Part shown: piece by piece, positions 11,079 to 21,495 of the stretch
Layout: each line of letters starts with the position of its first letter
How positions within the stretch are numbered: position 1 is the stretch's first letter
Assembly: GCA_029547185.1 (NCBI GenBank)
Contig: JAKPPU010000145.1
Span: forward strand, 1 to 64,000
Reading direction: 5' to 3'
DNA from: Deltaproteobacteria bacterium
Lineage (GTDB): Bacteria; Desulfobacterota; Desulfomonilia; UBA1062
Length of the DNA: 64,000 bases
Translations under genes and position numbers: made by a program
The notes under the pieces: generated by a model
What the model saw: only the letters and a program-made list of their open reading frames with translations
Told to the model about the DNA's origin: nothing
The model's database searches: none

Positions 11079-11543
11079 ATGATACGGAAGCTGCTGGTGA
11101 ATGAGGTTCCCGAGATAAAGAAGCTGATCGATCCGTTCGTGAAGGAAGGACTGATGCTGCCGAAGTCCCTCTATTCTCTCTATACGACCGCGAGAGATTT
11201 CTGGGTCATGACCGATGAGAGCGACCCTCAGGAAATTGTAGGCTGCTGCGCGCTTCATTTGTCATGGATTGACCTTGCCGAGATAAGGACGCTGGCCGTG
11301 AAGAAGGAATATCAAGGTAAAGGGGTCGGGCATGCCCTCGTGGAGGCGTGTATCCGCGAGGCGTGCGATCTGAGATTGAAGACCCTGTTCACCCTCACGT
11401 ACGTTCCGGATTTTTTCAGGAAAGCGGGATTTCTCGAGGTCGACAAATCCACACTGCCCAACAAGATCTGGAGTGACTGCATTCATTGCCAGTATTTCCC
11501 TGACTGCAGAGAGACGGCGCTCGTGTACCGGGCCGAGGGGTAG
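11079..11543 (+). CDS. N-acetyltransferase, short ArgA-type (probable N-acetylglutamate synthase)
   Basis: A 154-residue GNAT-fold protein with the acetyl-CoA loop VKKEYQGKGVGHALVEAC. The C-terminus matches the short ArgA-type family (COG1246): the aromatic/Cys end KIWSDCIHC...FPDC with ETALVY is typical. Such proteins make N-acetylglutamate, the first step of arginine synthesis, without the kinase-like domain of classical ArgA. argJ lies about 5 kb downstream on the same strand and supports a role in arginine synthesis, though bifunctional ArgJ could make this one anaplerotic only. pmbA starts 3 bases after its stop. Confidence 0.75.
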   Translation: MIRKLLVNEVPEIKKLIDPFVKEGLMLPKSLYSLYTTARDFWVMTDESDPQEIVGCCALHLSWIDLAEIRTLAVKKEYQGKGVGHALVEACIREACDLRLKTLFTLTYVPDFFRKAGFLEVDKSTLPNKIWSDCIHCQYFPDCRETALVYRAEG

Positions 11544-11546
11544 ACG

Positions 11547-12872
11547 GTGGAAGTCGATGACAAGATAGAAAAGTCGGTCGATCTCCTGCGGAGACGGGCA
11601 ATAGACCGGTTCGAGGTCTACGGCACTCTCTCGGATGTCCTCCGTGCCGAATCGAAGGAAGGCACGATGGGGTCGCTGGTCAGATCGAGAGAGTCGGGCG
11701 TGGGCATCCGTGTCATCAGGGACGATGCCGTCGGATTCGCCTATGGTTCCGAAGTCACGGACGATCTCATAGACTCCGCGCTCACGGCCGCCCGGTATCA
11801 GTTCAAGGATCCCCATAACGCGTTTCCAGGACAGCAGAGGAACTACATCAGGGTAAGCACCTTCGATCCCAACGTCGAAAGCCTGGAGGCAGAGGAGTGC
11901 ATCAGGAGGGCCGTATCCCTCGAACAGTCGGCCAGGGATGCAGACAGCCGGATAAGCCAGGTCCGGAAGGCGTCTTTCTCGAGGTCTGTCTCGGAAGTCC
12001 GCATCGTGAACTCACATGGGGTGGATGCATCCGCCGCCTTCTCCTTCGTCTCTTCGTCGATCATGGTCATGGCCAGGCAGGATGACGACACCCAGGCAGG
12101 ATACGAGTTCGGTTTCAGCCATGCCTTAAGTGACGTCGATGTGGTGAATATCGGAAGGCAGGCTGCGAAAAGGGCCACGGACCTGCTCATGGCAAAGAAG
12201 ATCCGGACCATGAAGATCCCGGTTCTCTTCGACAATACGACCACTGCTCAGATGCTGGAGTTCATCTCCGACGCATTCGTCGGTGAGAATGTCATCAAGG
12301 GAAAGTCTTTTCTCAAGGACAAGATCGGGAAGCGGTGCTTCTCTCTCCCGGTCACGCTTTCCGACGATGCACTCGACAGCCGGGCATCGGATGCCTGCCC
12401 CTTCGACGGGGAGGGCGTCACGACGAGGAAGACCATACTCGTGGATAAGGGCACCGTCCTCTCCTTCGTCTATGACACCTACTGGGGAAATGTCGCCGGT
12501 AAAGGGTCAACCGGCAACTCCATGCGGGGAGGCTACCGGTCGACTCCCTCGCTGGGCATCCGCCACCTCTGCATGGAGCCGGGCATTAAAGATATGGCCG
12601 AAGAGCTCAAGGCCATGAAGCGCTTTCTCAAGGTCACCGACATCATGGGCATGCATACGGCAAATCCTATAACCGGCGAGTTTTCCGTCGGCATAAACGG
12701 AATACTCATGGAAGGGGATGAGCCTGTCTATCCGGTGAGGGAGGCTGCCATTTCCGGGAATATGTACGAGCTTTTTTCCCGGGTGGCCGCCATAGGTACG
12801 GATATGAGAGAATTCGGACACGTGCTGTGCCCGTCCATCCTGGTGGAGACGATCGATGTAAGTGCACAGTGA
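11547..12872 (+). CDS. pmbA: TldD/PmbA family protein (PmbA/TldE-like)
   Basis: A 441-residue protein of the modulator-of-DNA-gyrase/TldE family, which with TldD forms a zinc metalloprotease used in peptide maturation and turnover. Family features include the repeated N-terminal domain with SRESGVGIRVIRDDAVGFAYGS, the middle VLFDNTTTAQMLEFI, and the C-terminal TGEFSVGINGILMEGDEPVYPVREAAISGN. No HExxxH motif is seen, as expected for the PmbA/TldE partner. GTG start with GAGGGG upstream. No TldD is visible in the window, so the partner must lie elsewhere or be absent. Confidence 0.88.
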   Translation: MEVDDKIEKSVDLLRRRAIDRFEVYGTLSDVLRAESKEGTMGSLVRSRESGVGIRVIRDDAVGFAYGSEVTDDLIDSALTAARYQFKDPHNAFPGQQRNYIRVSTFDPNVESLEAEECIRRAVSLEQSARDADSRISQVRKASFSRSVSEVRIVNSHGVDASAAFSFVSSSIMVMARQDDDTQAGYEFGFSHALSDVDVVNIGRQAAKRATDLLMAKKIRTMKIPVLFDNTTTAQMLEFISDAFVGENVIKGKSFLKDKIGKRCFSLPVTLSDDALDSRASDACPFDGEGVTTRKTILVDKGTVLSFVYDTYWGNVAGKGSTGNSMRGGYRSTPSLGIRHLCMEPGIKDMAEELKAMKRFLKVTDIMGMHTANPITGEFSVGINGILMEGDEPVYPVREAAISGNMYELFSRVAAIGTDMREFGHVLCPSILVETIDVSAQ

Positions 12873-12882
12873 GGGCTTTTAT

Positions 12883-13785
12883 GTGAAGTTCCACTGGACC
12901 ATACTTATCGTTTCGAACAAAGATTGCCGGATAAAGAAAATCAAAATAACGCCCCTTACGATAACTTTGGCAGTGCTCATGTGTGCGACACTCGCAATCT
13001 TTTCAGGTTTTGCAGGATACCGGCTGCATGTCGTGCGGCCGGCGCCTCTTAGAGTCGTGCTGGCAAAACAGGATAACACGGAGCAGGCTCAGGCAATCGC
13101 CAGGCTGTCATCCGAGGTTGCCAAGCTCGACCAGGAGATGAATATTCTCAGGAATTACAACAGGCACCTGAGACGGCTCTCGGAAATCAGCCTCGACAGT
13201 GCAGAAAGCCTGAATGGAATGGGCGGGGGAGGCGAGGACTATCATGAGCAGGAAGGGGCTGACGCGCTGGCTGAAAGGATGCTCATCGGGGAGATCAGCG
13301 AGCACATCAGGAGGCTCGGCATCGATATCTCCATCGAGCAGGAAGTTGCACAGGAGCTTCTTGCCGGGATAGAGCGGCAGCGTTTAATCGCTTCACATAC
13401 CCCGTGCATATCCCCGACCCGGGGATTGCTGACCTCGTGTTATGGATGGCGTGACTCTCCCTTCACAGGAGAGAGAGAATTCCACTACGGCATCGACATC
13501 GCATCCCTGGAGAATGCCCCTGTCTTTGCCCCTGCAGACGGTACGGTGACGGCATACTACAAGAACGAAAGCTACGGCAATGTCATGGTGATCAATCACG
13601 GATACGGAATCAAGACCCGGTACAGCCACCTGAAAAAGCCCGCGGTCACGATCGGGGAAAATGTAAAAAAGGGAAAGAAGATCGCATATGTAGGCAACTC
13701 GGGGCAATCCACAGGGTCTCACCTCCACTATGAGATCATTGTCAATGGAACTCACGTGAACCCGCAAAGATATATGTTGAAATAG
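12883..13785 (+). CDS. M23 family peptidase with N-terminal membrane anchor
   Basis: Probable cell-wall peptidase (LytM/M23 type) anchored in the inner membrane and facing the periplasm. One transmembrane segment (about residues 20-42) is followed by a coiled coil (about 60-105). The M23 domain (about 190-300) keeps the zinc-binding motifs FHYGIDIA (H-x-x-x-D) and HLHYEI (H-x-H). The GTG at 12883 gives the opening MKFHWTILIVSNKD seen in relatives and has GAGG upstream. A GTG at 12862 would overlap pmbA. secA follows after 63 bases, a neighbour arrangement also seen in other deltaproteobacteria. Confidence 0.85.
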   Translation: MKFHWTILIVSNKDCRIKKIKITPLTITLAVLMCATLAIFSGFAGYRLHVVRPAPLRVVLAKQDNTEQAQAIARLSSEVAKLDQEMNILRNYNRHLRRLSEISLDSAESLNGMGGGGEDYHEQEGADALAERMLIGEISEHIRRLGIDISIEQEVAQELLAGIERQRLIASHTPCISPTRGLLTSCYGWRDSPFTGEREFHYGIDIASLENAPVFAPADGTVTAYYKNESYGNVMVINHGYGIKTRYSHLKKPAVTIGENVKKGKKIAYVGNSGQSTGSHLHYEIIVNGTHVNPQRYMLK

Positions 13786-13848
13786 TCAGATCGATATTCT
13801 ATTACTCTCTTTAATCCAACGAAAAGAGAAAAGGATCGGTGAATCCAT

Positions 13849-16479
13849 ATGTATAATTGGCTAGTTAAGCTCTTTGGTAGCAAGAATGAGAGGGAAATAC
13901 GCAGAATCAAGCCTCTTTTAATCCGAATCAATGAGCTCGAATCGAAATATCAGGCAATGGATGACGATTCCCTCAAGGGGATGACGCAGGCCTTCAAGGA
14001 GCGTCTCGGATCCGGCGCCACCCTCGACGATATCCTCCCCGAGGCCTTCGCGGTCGTGCGGGAGGCTTCGAAAAGGTCTCTGGGGATGAGGCCGTTCGAT
14101 GTCCAGATCCTCGGCGGGATCATCCTTCACGAAGGAAAGATCGCCGAGATGAAGACAGGGGAGGGCAAGACCCTCGTGGCCACGATGCCCGTGTATCTCA
14201 ATGCCCTTGCAGGGAAAGGGGTTCACGTCGTGACGGTCAATGACTACCTGGCCAGGCGTGACGCCGACTGGATGGGGAAGATATACCGCTTCCTGGGGCT
14301 CGATGTGGGCGTCATTGTGCACGGGCTCGATGACAGGCAGAGAAAGGCGAGTTACGACGCCGACATTACGTACGGCACGAACAACGAGTTCGGATTCGAT
14401 TATCTCAGGGACAACATGAAGTTCACCTTCCAGGATTACGTCCAGAGGGACTTCAATTATGCGATCGTCGATGAGGTGGACTCCATCCTTATCGACGAGG
14501 CACGGACCCCGCTCATTATATCGGGTCCGGCCGAAGAGTCCACCTCGAAGTATTACGAGGCCAACATCGCCGTTTTAGACCTCCTCAAGAGGAAGAACGC
14601 GGAGGAGCTCTACAGCAAGGACGAGAAGACGAACACCGTCGTGTTTACCGAGGAGGGCATCGAAGTCCTCCAGAAGATCCTGAACAAGAACAACCTCTAC
14701 GAGCCGTCCGAGTTCGAAACCGTCCACCATCTCAACCAGGCCCTGCGTGCGCACACGCTGTTCAACCGGGACGTGCACTACGTGGTGAAGGACGGCGAAG
14801 TGGTCATCGTCGACGAGTTCACCGGCAGGCTCATGCCGGGCAGGCGCTATTCCGAAGGCCTCCACCAGGCCCTCGAGGCAAAGGAAGGGGTGAAGGTGGC
14901 AAACGAAAACCAGACGCTTGCCACGATTACCTTCCAGAACTATTTCAGGATGTATGACAAGCTCGCCGGCATGACCGGTACCGCGGAGACAGAGGCGCTC
15001 GAGTTCCACAACATCTACGGGCTCGATGTCGTGGTGATACCGACGAACATGCCCATGATCCGCAAAGACCAGGCGGACGTCATCTACAAGACCGAAAAGG
15101 AGAAGATGAGGTCCGTTGTCAATCAGATCAGCGCATGCCATGAGAAGGGCCAGCCGGTTCTCGTGGGCACCAGCTCCATCGAGAACTCCGAGAAGATATC
15201 GAAGATCCTGAAAAAAAAAGGGCTGCAGCACCATGTCCTCAACGCCAAGCACCATGAGCGTGAGGCGGAGATCGTGGCCCAGGCCGGACGCAAGGGTGCG
15301 GTAACGATCGCCACCAATATGGCGGGAAGGGGAACAGACATCGTCCTGGGAGGCAATCCCGAATACCTGGCAAAGCAGCTCGTGAACGTGGATGATGAAA
15401 AATACCCGGAGGTCTATGCAAAGCTGAAGGAGCAGTGTGCAAAGGAGCACCAGGAGGTGATCGATGCAGGCGGCCTCTTCATTCTCGGCACGGAGAGGCA
15501 CGAGAGCAGGCGGATCGACAACCAGCTCCGGGGACGTTCCGGAAGGCAGGGCGACCCGGGAGAGTCGCGGTTCTACCTGAGCCTCGAAGACGACCTCCTG
15601 AGAATCTTCGGCTCCGAGAGGATATCCTCGATCATGGACAGGCTCGGCGTCGCAGAGGACGAGCCGATCGAGCATACGCTCATCTCGAAGAGCATCGAGG
15701 GTGCCCAGAAAAAGGTCGAGGGAAGGAACTTTGAGATCCGCAAACACCTCCTCGAGTACGACGACGTTATGAACAGGCAGAGGGAGGTGATCTACTCCCA
15801 GCGCCGCTCCATCCTTTCCGAGGAGAACCTCTGGGAGATGATCGAAGGCATGATCGACGAGGTGCTTGAAGACAACATAGAGGTATACGTACCCGGAAAG
15901 GCGCCCGTTGCCGAATGGGATATGAAGGGTTTCACGGGATGGATAGAGAACGTCTTCGGCTTCGATCTTCAGTATGTTCCTGAAAGAGGGGCCACGAAAG
16001 ACACCCTCTTTGAAAAAGCCAAGGAAGAGATCGTGGGCTGCTACAGGAGGCGTGAAGAGGAGTTCACCCCCGAGGTCATGCGCATGGTGGAGCGTCAGAT
16101 CCTTCTCATGACGCTCGACACACTCTGGAAAGACCACCTTCTTTCGATGGACCATCTCAAAGAGGGCATCGGGCTTCGGGGATACGGACAGAAGAATCCG
16201 CTCCGCGAATATCAGAGGGAAGGGTTCGACATGTTCATGGGCACGCTCACGAGGATGAAGGAGCTGAGCCTCGAGCGGCTCTTTAAGATTCAGATCCAGC
16301 GCCAGGAAGACGTGGAGAAGATCAATACGAGGGAGCGCCATCAGCGGATGCAGCTCGGGAGAGGCCCTTCAGAGAAGCCCGCCACCTTCAAGAGGCAGGG
16401 AAGGAAGGTCGGAAGGAACGATCCGTGCCCTTGCGGCTCGGGCAAGAAGTACAAGCAGTGCTGCGGTGTCGAGGCATGA
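13849..16479 (+). CDS. secA: Preprotein translocase ATPase SecA
   Basis: SecA drives post-translational export through SecYEG. It has 876 residues and every expected motif: Walker [31 protein letters not shown], the [11 protein letters not shown] helicase motif, and RSGRQGDPG. The C-terminal zinc-binding SecB/lipid-contact tail reads [16 protein letters not shown], with all four metal ligands (C-x-C ... C-C). The stop overlaps the argJ start (ATGA). A long open frame on the opposite strand is a codon-bias shadow. Confidence 0.98.
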   Translation: MYNWLVKLFGSKNEREIRRIKPLLIRINELESKYQAMDDDSLKGMTQAFKERLGSGATLDDILPEAFAVVREASKRSLGMRPFDVQILGGIILHEGKIAEMKTGEGKTLVATMPVYLNALAGKGVHVVTVNDYLARRDADWMGKIYRFLGLDVGVIVHGLDDRQRKASYDADITYGTNNEFGFDYLRDNMKFTFQDYVQRDFNYAIVDEVDSILIDEARTPLIISGPAEESTSKYYEANIAVLDLLKRKNAEELYSKDEKTNTVVFTEEGIEVLQKILNKNNLYEPSEFETVHHLNQALRAHTLFNRDVHYVVKDGEVVIVDEFTGRLMPGRRYSEGLHQALEAKEGVKVANENQTLATITFQNYFRMYDKLAGMTGTAETEALEFHNIYGLDVVVIPTNMPMIRKDQADVIYKTEKEKMRSVVNQISACHEKGQPVLVGTSSIENSEKISKILKKKGLQHHVLNAKHHEREAEIVAQAGRKGAVTIATNMAGRGTDIVLGGNPEYLAKQLVNVDDEKYPEVYAKLKEQCAKEHQEVIDAGGLFILGTERHESRRIDNQLRGRSGRQGDPGESRFYLSLEDDLLRIFGSERISSIMDRLGVAEDEPIEHTLISKSIEGAQKKVEGRNFEIRKHLLEYDDVMNRQREVIYSQRRSILSEENLWEMIEGMIDEVLEDNIEVYVPGKAPVAEWDMKGFTGWIENVFGFDLQYVPERGATKDTLFEKAKEEIVGCYRRREEEFTPEVMRMVERQILLMTLDTLWKDHLLSMDHLKEGIGLRGYGQKNPLREYQREGFDMFMGTLTRMKELSLERLFKIQIQRQEDVEKINTRERHQRMQLGRGPSEKPATFKRQGRKVGRNDPCPCGSGKKYKQCCGVEA

Positions 16480-17624
16480 GCCCGAAGGGATTCACCTTCT
16501 CGGCTGTGAACGCAGGGGTCAAATCCCCTGCCGTCAAACGGGCGGACATGGGGCTCATCTTCTGCGACCGTGAGGCCGTTGCCTCCGGGGTGTTCACCCT
16601 GAACCAGGTCAAGGCCGCTCCCGTCCTCATCGGGATGGAGCTCGTAGAGAGAGGGACGCTCCGGGCGGTCATCGCCAATGCGGGCAATGCGAACGCATGC
16701 ACCGGAAGCGAGGGCATGGAAGACGCCAGGCGTCTCATGAATGCCGTAGCGCAGAGCTTGGGGATAGAGCGGGACGATGTGGCCCCCCTTTCGACCGGCG
16801 TCATCGGTGTGAGGCTCCCGGTTCAGAGAATGCTCGAGAAGATCCCGGAGCTCGCTCAAGGCCTTAAGGATGACCCCGACGTCTTTGCCAGGTCGATCAT
16901 GACCACGGACACCTATCCCAAGGTGGTCACCCACAGAGCAGGGGCAGCGACCGTGCTCGGCATTGCCAAGGGTGCGGGCATGATCGCACCCGATATGGCA
17001 ACGACGCTGGCGGTTGTCCTGACTGATGCGGTGATCGATAAGCAATCCCTTGATAATATTATCAAAAAGTCCATTCGCCATACCTTCAACGCCGTCACTA
17101 TCGACGGAGACACCTCGACCAATGACACGCTTCTGGCCCTGGCATCAGGATATATGCATGAAAATATTGATGAAATTGAGAAGGCGATCTCTGCCGTCAT
17201 TCGGGACCTGGCCGTGCTCATCGTGCGTGACGGAGAAGGGGCAACCAAGTTCGTCGAGGTCAGGGTCGAAGGGGCGCAGTCCGAAGCATCAGCAAAGACA
17301 GTCGCTATGGCAGTCTCGAATTCGCTCCTCGTGAAGACCGCACTATTCGGAGCCGATCCCAACTGGGGACGGATCATGGGAGCAATCGGCTACAGCAAGG
17401 TGCCGATCGACCCGGAAAGGATCGGCATCACCATCTCGGGCCACAGGGTGGTCGAACAGGGCCGAGAGGCTCAGGGCTTCAGTGAGGAATTTCTTCACGA
17501 GCTGCTCGAGAAAAAAGACATTTCAATCTCAATCAATCTGGGGAGCGGTCCTGGATTCTTCACTGCCTATACAACAGACCTCTCATATGATTATGTGAAG
17601 ATAAATTCGGAGTACCGCACCTGA
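16476..17624 (+). CDS. argJ: Bifunctional glutamate N-acetyltransferase/amino-acid acetyltransferase ArgJ
   Basis: ArgJ transfers acetyl from N-acetylornithine to glutamate (arginine cycle). The 382-residue precursor is self-cleaved. The site is [20 protein letters not shown], with the nucleophilic Thr at about residue 176. Position 177 is Thr where many family members have Met. The ATG at 16476 overlaps the secA stop, and its beginning matches the family ([12 protein letters not shown]). GAGG lies close upstream. The short ArgA-type acetyltransferase at 11.1 kb is a probable pathway partner. Confidence 0.93.
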   Translation: MSPKGFTFSAVNAGVKSPAVKRADMGLIFCDREAVASGVFTLNQVKAAPVLIGMELVERGTLRAVIANAGNANACTGSEGMEDARRLMNAVAQSLGIERDDVAPLSTGVIGVRLPVQRMLEKIPELAQGLKDDPDVFARSIMTTDTYPKVVTHRAGAATVLGIAKGAGMIAPDMATTLAVVLTDAVIDKQSLDNIIKKSIRHTFNAVTIDGDTSTNDTLLALASGYMHENIDEIEKAISAVIRDLAVLIVRDGEGATKFVEVRVEGAQSEASAKTVAMAVSNSLLVKTALFGADPNWGRIMGAIGYSKVPIDPERIGITISGHRVVEQGREAQGFSEEFLHELLEKKDISISINLGSGPGFFTAYTTDLSYDYVKINSEYRT

Positions 17625-17941
17625 AAACAGCCCGGATAATAATTAGCCGATAATATATATTATGTTAAATAATGATCGGCCATGCATGCGCCGGCTTTCT
17701 CTCCCTCTCTCCTCACGATCGATCGCCTCTTCTGGTTATCTGAATACAGACAAGTGAGCGCATTCGAGAGTAAAAATTCATGAATACACGGTGATGCCTT
17801 TATTCATGGACATATAAAACCATTGACCCCTGCGATGAAATCGAATCTGGCGCAAATGGCGAAGACTTTTTTCGAGCCTCTGTACAAGGCCTGATCGCTC
17901 ATGTATCTTCCGGATATAATTCCTGCATTAGGAGGTGCGTG
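17625..17941. other. Intergenic region after argJ
   Basis: About 317 bases without a gene I can support. Just after argJ is an AT-rich stretch with a weak GCCGAT...ATCGGC pairing (about 17657-17690). An 8-base inverted repeat, CATGAATA (17779-17786) and TATTCATG (17801-17808), lies further on and could be an operator or a small hairpin. No convincing promoter was identified. Short open frames here have no family resemblance. Confidence 0.4.
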
Positions 17942-18523
17942 ATGAAGATGGTGGAGACGATGCTCTTCGAAAGGCCCGGGTTCGGGAATACCGACGACTG
18001 CGTGAAGGCCGTGCTCAGGTATGTCAAGGACCATGGGAAGAAGCACGTGGTCGTCGCGTCAACGAGCGGCAAGACCGCCATGAAATTTTACAAGGCGCTC
18101 AAAGGGGCCGGAGCGAATCTCGTCATCGTGACCCACTCCATAGGGTTCAAGGAGCCGGGCCGCGATGAATTCGATGAAGAGATCCGGAGGCAGCTCTCGA
18201 GAGCACGGGTGCCCATCCATACCGGCACCATTCTGACCCACTCGCTCGAGAAGTCCCTCATGGACAGCTTCAGGGGAATCTATCCCGGATACCTCATCGC
18301 GCATACGCTCAGGCGTTTCGGAGAAGGAGCAAAGGTCGCCCTCGAGGTCGTGATGGAGGCCTGCGACGCAGGGCTCGTGCCCGAAGACGATGAGGTAATC
18401 GGAATCGGCGGAACCTGTCAGGGATCGGATACGGTCCTGCTAATCCGCTCGAAGCCATCGAAGCGCTTTCTCGAGCTCGACGTGCTCGAAATCCTTGCCA
18501 GGCCGCGCGGAAGGGCGCTGTAA
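17942..18523 (+). CDS. COG1751 protein (pyruvate-kinase C-terminal-like domain)
   Basis: A 193-residue stand-alone protein resembling the alpha/beta C-terminal domain of pyruvate kinase: HVVVASTSGKTAMKFYKAL and LVIVTHSIGFKEPG. It belongs to COG1751, whose cellular role is unknown. The conserved threonine/serine-rich loop (STSGKT) is where effector phosphates bind in pyruvate kinase, so an allosteric or ligand-sensing role is possible but inferred. The ATG at 17942 follows AGGAGG with good spacing. It appears to stand alone between argJ and mutL. Confidence 0.75.
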   Translation: MKMVETMLFERPGFGNTDDCVKAVLRYVKDHGKKHVVVASTSGKTAMKFYKALKGAGANLVIVTHSIGFKEPGRDEFDEEIRRQLSRARVPIHTGTILTHSLEKSLMDSFRGIYPGYLIAHTLRRFGEGAKVALEVVMEACDAGLVPEDDEVIGIGGTCQGSDTVLLIRSKPSKRFLELDVLEILARPRGRAL

Positions 18524-18718
18524 AGTCCTGCTCCTCCTCGCGGCACCCGGCAAAAATTGAAACAATTAACATATGAACAATTGATCCTATATATAATTGC
18601 TGCCCTTCGATCCCGTGGTTGACTTCTCACCCGGTTGTGATAGCCATTATTAGTAGAGGAAATATCGTGCACTAGGGAAATCGTGCAGGAAGCGGAACTC
18701 GGCCGGAGGAGAAGAGGC

Positions 18719-20479
18719 ATGGGCGGCATACGCGTCCTCGATCAGGAGCTCATAAATCAGATAGCCGCAGGAGAGGTCATCGAAAGGCCTGCCTCGGTCG
18801 TCAAGGAGCTCGTCGAAAACGCCATCGATGCCTGTGCGTCGAGTGTTTCCGTCGAGATCGAGGACAGCGGCATCGATCTCGTCCGGGTGGCGGACAACGG
18901 CAGCGGCATGGCAGAAGGCGAGCTCGAACTTGCCGTGCTCAGGCACGCGACGAGCAAGATCTCCCGACCGCACGACCTCTTCTCCATCAGGACCCTCGGA
19001 TTCCGCGGCGAGGCATTGCCGAGCATCGCCTCGGTGAGCAGGGCGCTCATCGCAACAAGGCCCTTGGAGGCGCAGGCAGGTTCGTACCTGTCCATGGAGG
19101 CAGGAGAGGCGGTTGAAAAGGGAATGAAGGGAATGCCCGCAGGGACCGTGGTCGAGGTTCGGGACCTCTTCTTCAATACCCCTGCCCGCAGGAAGTTCCT
19201 CAAGGCAACGCAGACCGAGCAGAGGCATATCATCGACGTCATCTCGCGATACGCCCTTGCCTACCCGCAGATCCGCTTCACCCTCTCCATCAACGGCCGG
19301 ACCCTCTTGAATCTCAGGCAGGGATCAACGCTCGAAGAGCGCATCGCCGCCATCTGGGGAAAGGAGGTCGGCGGAAAATTGCGGCCCCTGTCCGATGAGC
19401 GCCCGGCGATCAGCATTCGGGGCATGCTCGCGTCCCCGGAGGTATCAAGGCCCAGCAGGAGCGGCATCTACACCTACGTCAACCAGAGGTCGGTGATGGA
19501 TCAGAGCCTGCGGTCCGCTGTCCTCGAAGGCTACAGGGGCCTCCTCATGAAGCAGCGGTATCCCCTCGCCGTGCTCTTCATCGACCTGGAGCCGTCCGAG
19601 GTGGACGTCAATGTCCACCCTGCAAAGGCCGAGGTGAGGTTCAGGAGTCCGTCCGCGGTCTTCGGCACGATCGTGAACGCCGTCCGGCGTGCCTTCGACC
19701 AGGGATCGTCGTACCCTGCCGCAGTGCCCGCAGGCAAGGCCGTCGAGTACCGGGTCGAAGAGACCGGGATGCCCTACCGTCCTGTGCAGCAGGCCGCAGA
19801 CGAACCTGCCGGACGCCCTCTTCCCGCATCTCCATCTCCCCGGCCGGCCCCCAGCCAGGAGGATCTTTTCGAAAGAAAAGGTGAAAAGATCACCTATGCG
19901 GACAAATCGATCATCGGGGTCTTCCAGTCGACCTATGTCCTCCTCGAAGACGGCTCGTCCCTGATCATCCTCGACCAGCACGCAGCCCACGAGAGGGTCA
20001 CCTACGAGAAGCTCCGGAACGGCTCGAATGATTCGGGGAACCCGGTTCAGGAGCTGCTGACACCGCTCGTCATCGAGCTCTCCGCGGTCGAGTTCAGCGC
20101 CTTCGAGGAGGTTGCGGAAGACATCCGGAAGATCGGCATCGAGGCCGAGGCCTTCGGCAGCGGGGCTGTCGCCGTCAGGGCCGTGCCCTCTATCCTGGGC
20201 CGGGCAGACATCCGGGGAATCGTCCACGATCTCCTGAGCGCCGTGATGGCGGGCGATCTCCGGAGAAAGGAATACCGGAGCGACGCCCTTGCCCGAATCG
20301 CCTGCCATCGCAGCGTACGGGCAGGCAAAGGGCTCCAAACGCCTGAGATCGAGGGCCTGCTCAGGGACCTCGACGAGGTGGGCTCGCCCCTGACCTGCCC
20401 CCACGGCAGACCTTTGTTCAAGCAGATCGGAAAGGACGAGATCGAGCGGTGGATCGGAAGACGCCCCTTATCGTCATAA
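18719..20479 (+). CDS. mutL: DNA mismatch repair protein MutL (endonuclease type)
   Basis: MutL couples mismatch recognition to strand excision. The 586-residue protein has the GHKL ATPase motifs at the N-terminus (ENAIDA, DNGSGM, GFRGEALPSIASV). The C-terminal dimerisation/endonuclease domain has DQHAAHERVTYE, matching the DQHA(X)2E(X)4E metal motif (from about D419), with ACHRS and CPHGRP. These predict a nicking MutL, as in bacteria lacking MutH. A Pro/Ala-rich linker (about 345-390) joins the halves. Start at 18719 chosen for GGAGGAG upstream. miaA overlaps its end by 31 bases. Confidence 0.96.
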   Translation: MGGIRVLDQELINQIAAGEVIERPASVVKELVENAIDACASSVSVEIEDSGIDLVRVADNGSGMAEGELELAVLRHATSKISRPHDLFSIRTLGFRGEALPSIASVSRALIATRPLEAQAGSYLSMEAGEAVEKGMKGMPAGTVVEVRDLFFNTPARRKFLKATQTEQRHIIDVISRYALAYPQIRFTLSINGRTLLNLRQGSTLEERIAAIWGKEVGGKLRPLSDERPAISIRGMLASPEVSRPSRSGIYTYVNQRSVMDQSLRSAVLEGYRGLLMKQRYPLAVLFIDLEPSEVDVNVHPAKAEVRFRSPSAVFGTIVNAVRRAFDQGSSYPAAVPAGKAVEYRVEETGMPYRPVQQAADEPAGRPLPASPSPRPAPSQEDLFERKGEKITYADKSIIGVFQSTYVLLEDGSSLIILDQHAAHERVTYEKLRNGSNDSGNPVQELLTPLVIELSAVEFSAFEEVAEDIRKIGIEAEAFGSGAVAVRAVPSILGRADIRGIVHDLLSAVMAGDLRRKEYRSDALARIACHRSVRAGKGLQTPEIEGLLRDLDEVGSPLTCPHGRPLFKQIGKDEIERWIGRRPLSS

Positions 20480-21381
20480 CCGGGCCCACCTGCTCCGGAA
20501 AGACCGGGGTGGCCTTGCAGCTTGCCCGGGATTATCCCATCGAGGTCGTCTCGGCCGACTCCATGCAGGTGTACCGCCACATGGACATCGCAACCGCCAA
20601 GCCTTCTCCTGCCGAGCTTGCACGTCTTCCTCATCACCTCATCGACGTCGTCGACCCGGACGAGGAGTTCAATGCGGGAATGTTTTCCACCCGGGCATCG
20701 CGCGTGATCGAGGAAGTCCGCTCCCGGGGAAAGGTCCCGGTCATCGTCGGCGGGACAGGCCTCTACATCAAGGCGCTCGTCTATGGCCTCTCCCCTGCCC
20801 CGAGAGGATCGGCCAGGCTGCGGAGCTGTCTCAAATCCATGGCGGACAAGGCCGGAAGCCCGAGTCTCTGGAGGATGCTCGACCGGCTCGACCGGGAAAC
20901 GGCTAAAATAACTAATGAAAACGATAGAGTACGCATCATAAGAGCCCTTGAGATCGCCTTCCTCACCGGCGTGAAGCCCAGCGTGATTCACCGGGGCCAC
21001 GGGTTCTCGAAGCCCCTGTACGAGGCGAGGCTCGTCTGCATCATGCCGCAGCGGGAAAGGCTCTATGCAGACATCGATGAACGCGTGATCAGGATGGTCG
21101 ACTCCGGCCTGATCGAAGAGACGGAGAAGCTCTTCGCCATGGGGTACGATCCTGACTTGAGGTCCATGCAGACCCTTGCCTACAGGCACGTGCTCGAATT
21201 TCTCGCATCGCGCATCGACCTTGAGCGTGCCATATCCCTGATCCAGCGAGATACGAGGCGGTATGCCAAGCGGCAGATGACCTGGATGAGATCGCACCAC
21301 GATCCGGGGTCGTTCTGCTCTGCCGGTGATGCCTTGAAGACCGTTTCGGGCTGGCTCGACGAAGGCTTACCTAGTCATTGA
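20449..21381 (+). CDS. miaA: tRNA dimethylallyltransferase MiaA
   Basis: MiaA adds a dimethylallyl group to A37 of tRNAs reading UNN codons. The 310-residue protein has P-loop GPTCSGKT, SADSMQVYRHMDIATAKP, the VGGTGLYI motif, and the C-terminal QRDTRRYAKRQMTWMR region. GTG start inside the mutL 3' end (31-base overlap), giving the classic mutL-miaA pair; hfq, the third member in enterics, is at the far left of the window and not linked here. Confidence 0.95.
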   Translation: MDRKTPLIVITGPTCSGKTGVALQLARDYPIEVVSADSMQVYRHMDIATAKPSPAELARLPHHLIDVVDPDEEFNAGMFSTRASRVIEEVRSRGKVPVIVGGTGLYIKALVYGLSPAPRGSARLRSCLKSMADKAGSPSLWRMLDRLDRETAKITNENDRVRIIRALEIAFLTGVKPSVIHRGHGFSKPLYEARLVCIMPQRERLYADIDERVIRMVDSGLIEETEKLFAMGYDPDLRSMQTLAYRHVLEFLASRIDLERAISLIQRDTRRYAKRQMTWMRSHHDPGSFCSAGDALKTVSGWLDEGLPSH

Positions 21382-21495
21382 GAGAAAGACGATAGCTGGA
21401 GATGTCCCTGTTTGGGCATCATCCGATTAAAGCATGATATTTTTTGCATCCTTTCGCATATTGCAAATCTCATTATATGTGATAAGGAAGAGCAC

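Noticed and set aside
14575..16341. 588-codon open frame antisense to secA
   Set aside because: It lies wholly inside secA, in a GC-rich codon-biased region that keeps opposite frames open. No family features, and its own codon pattern follows the secA frame.
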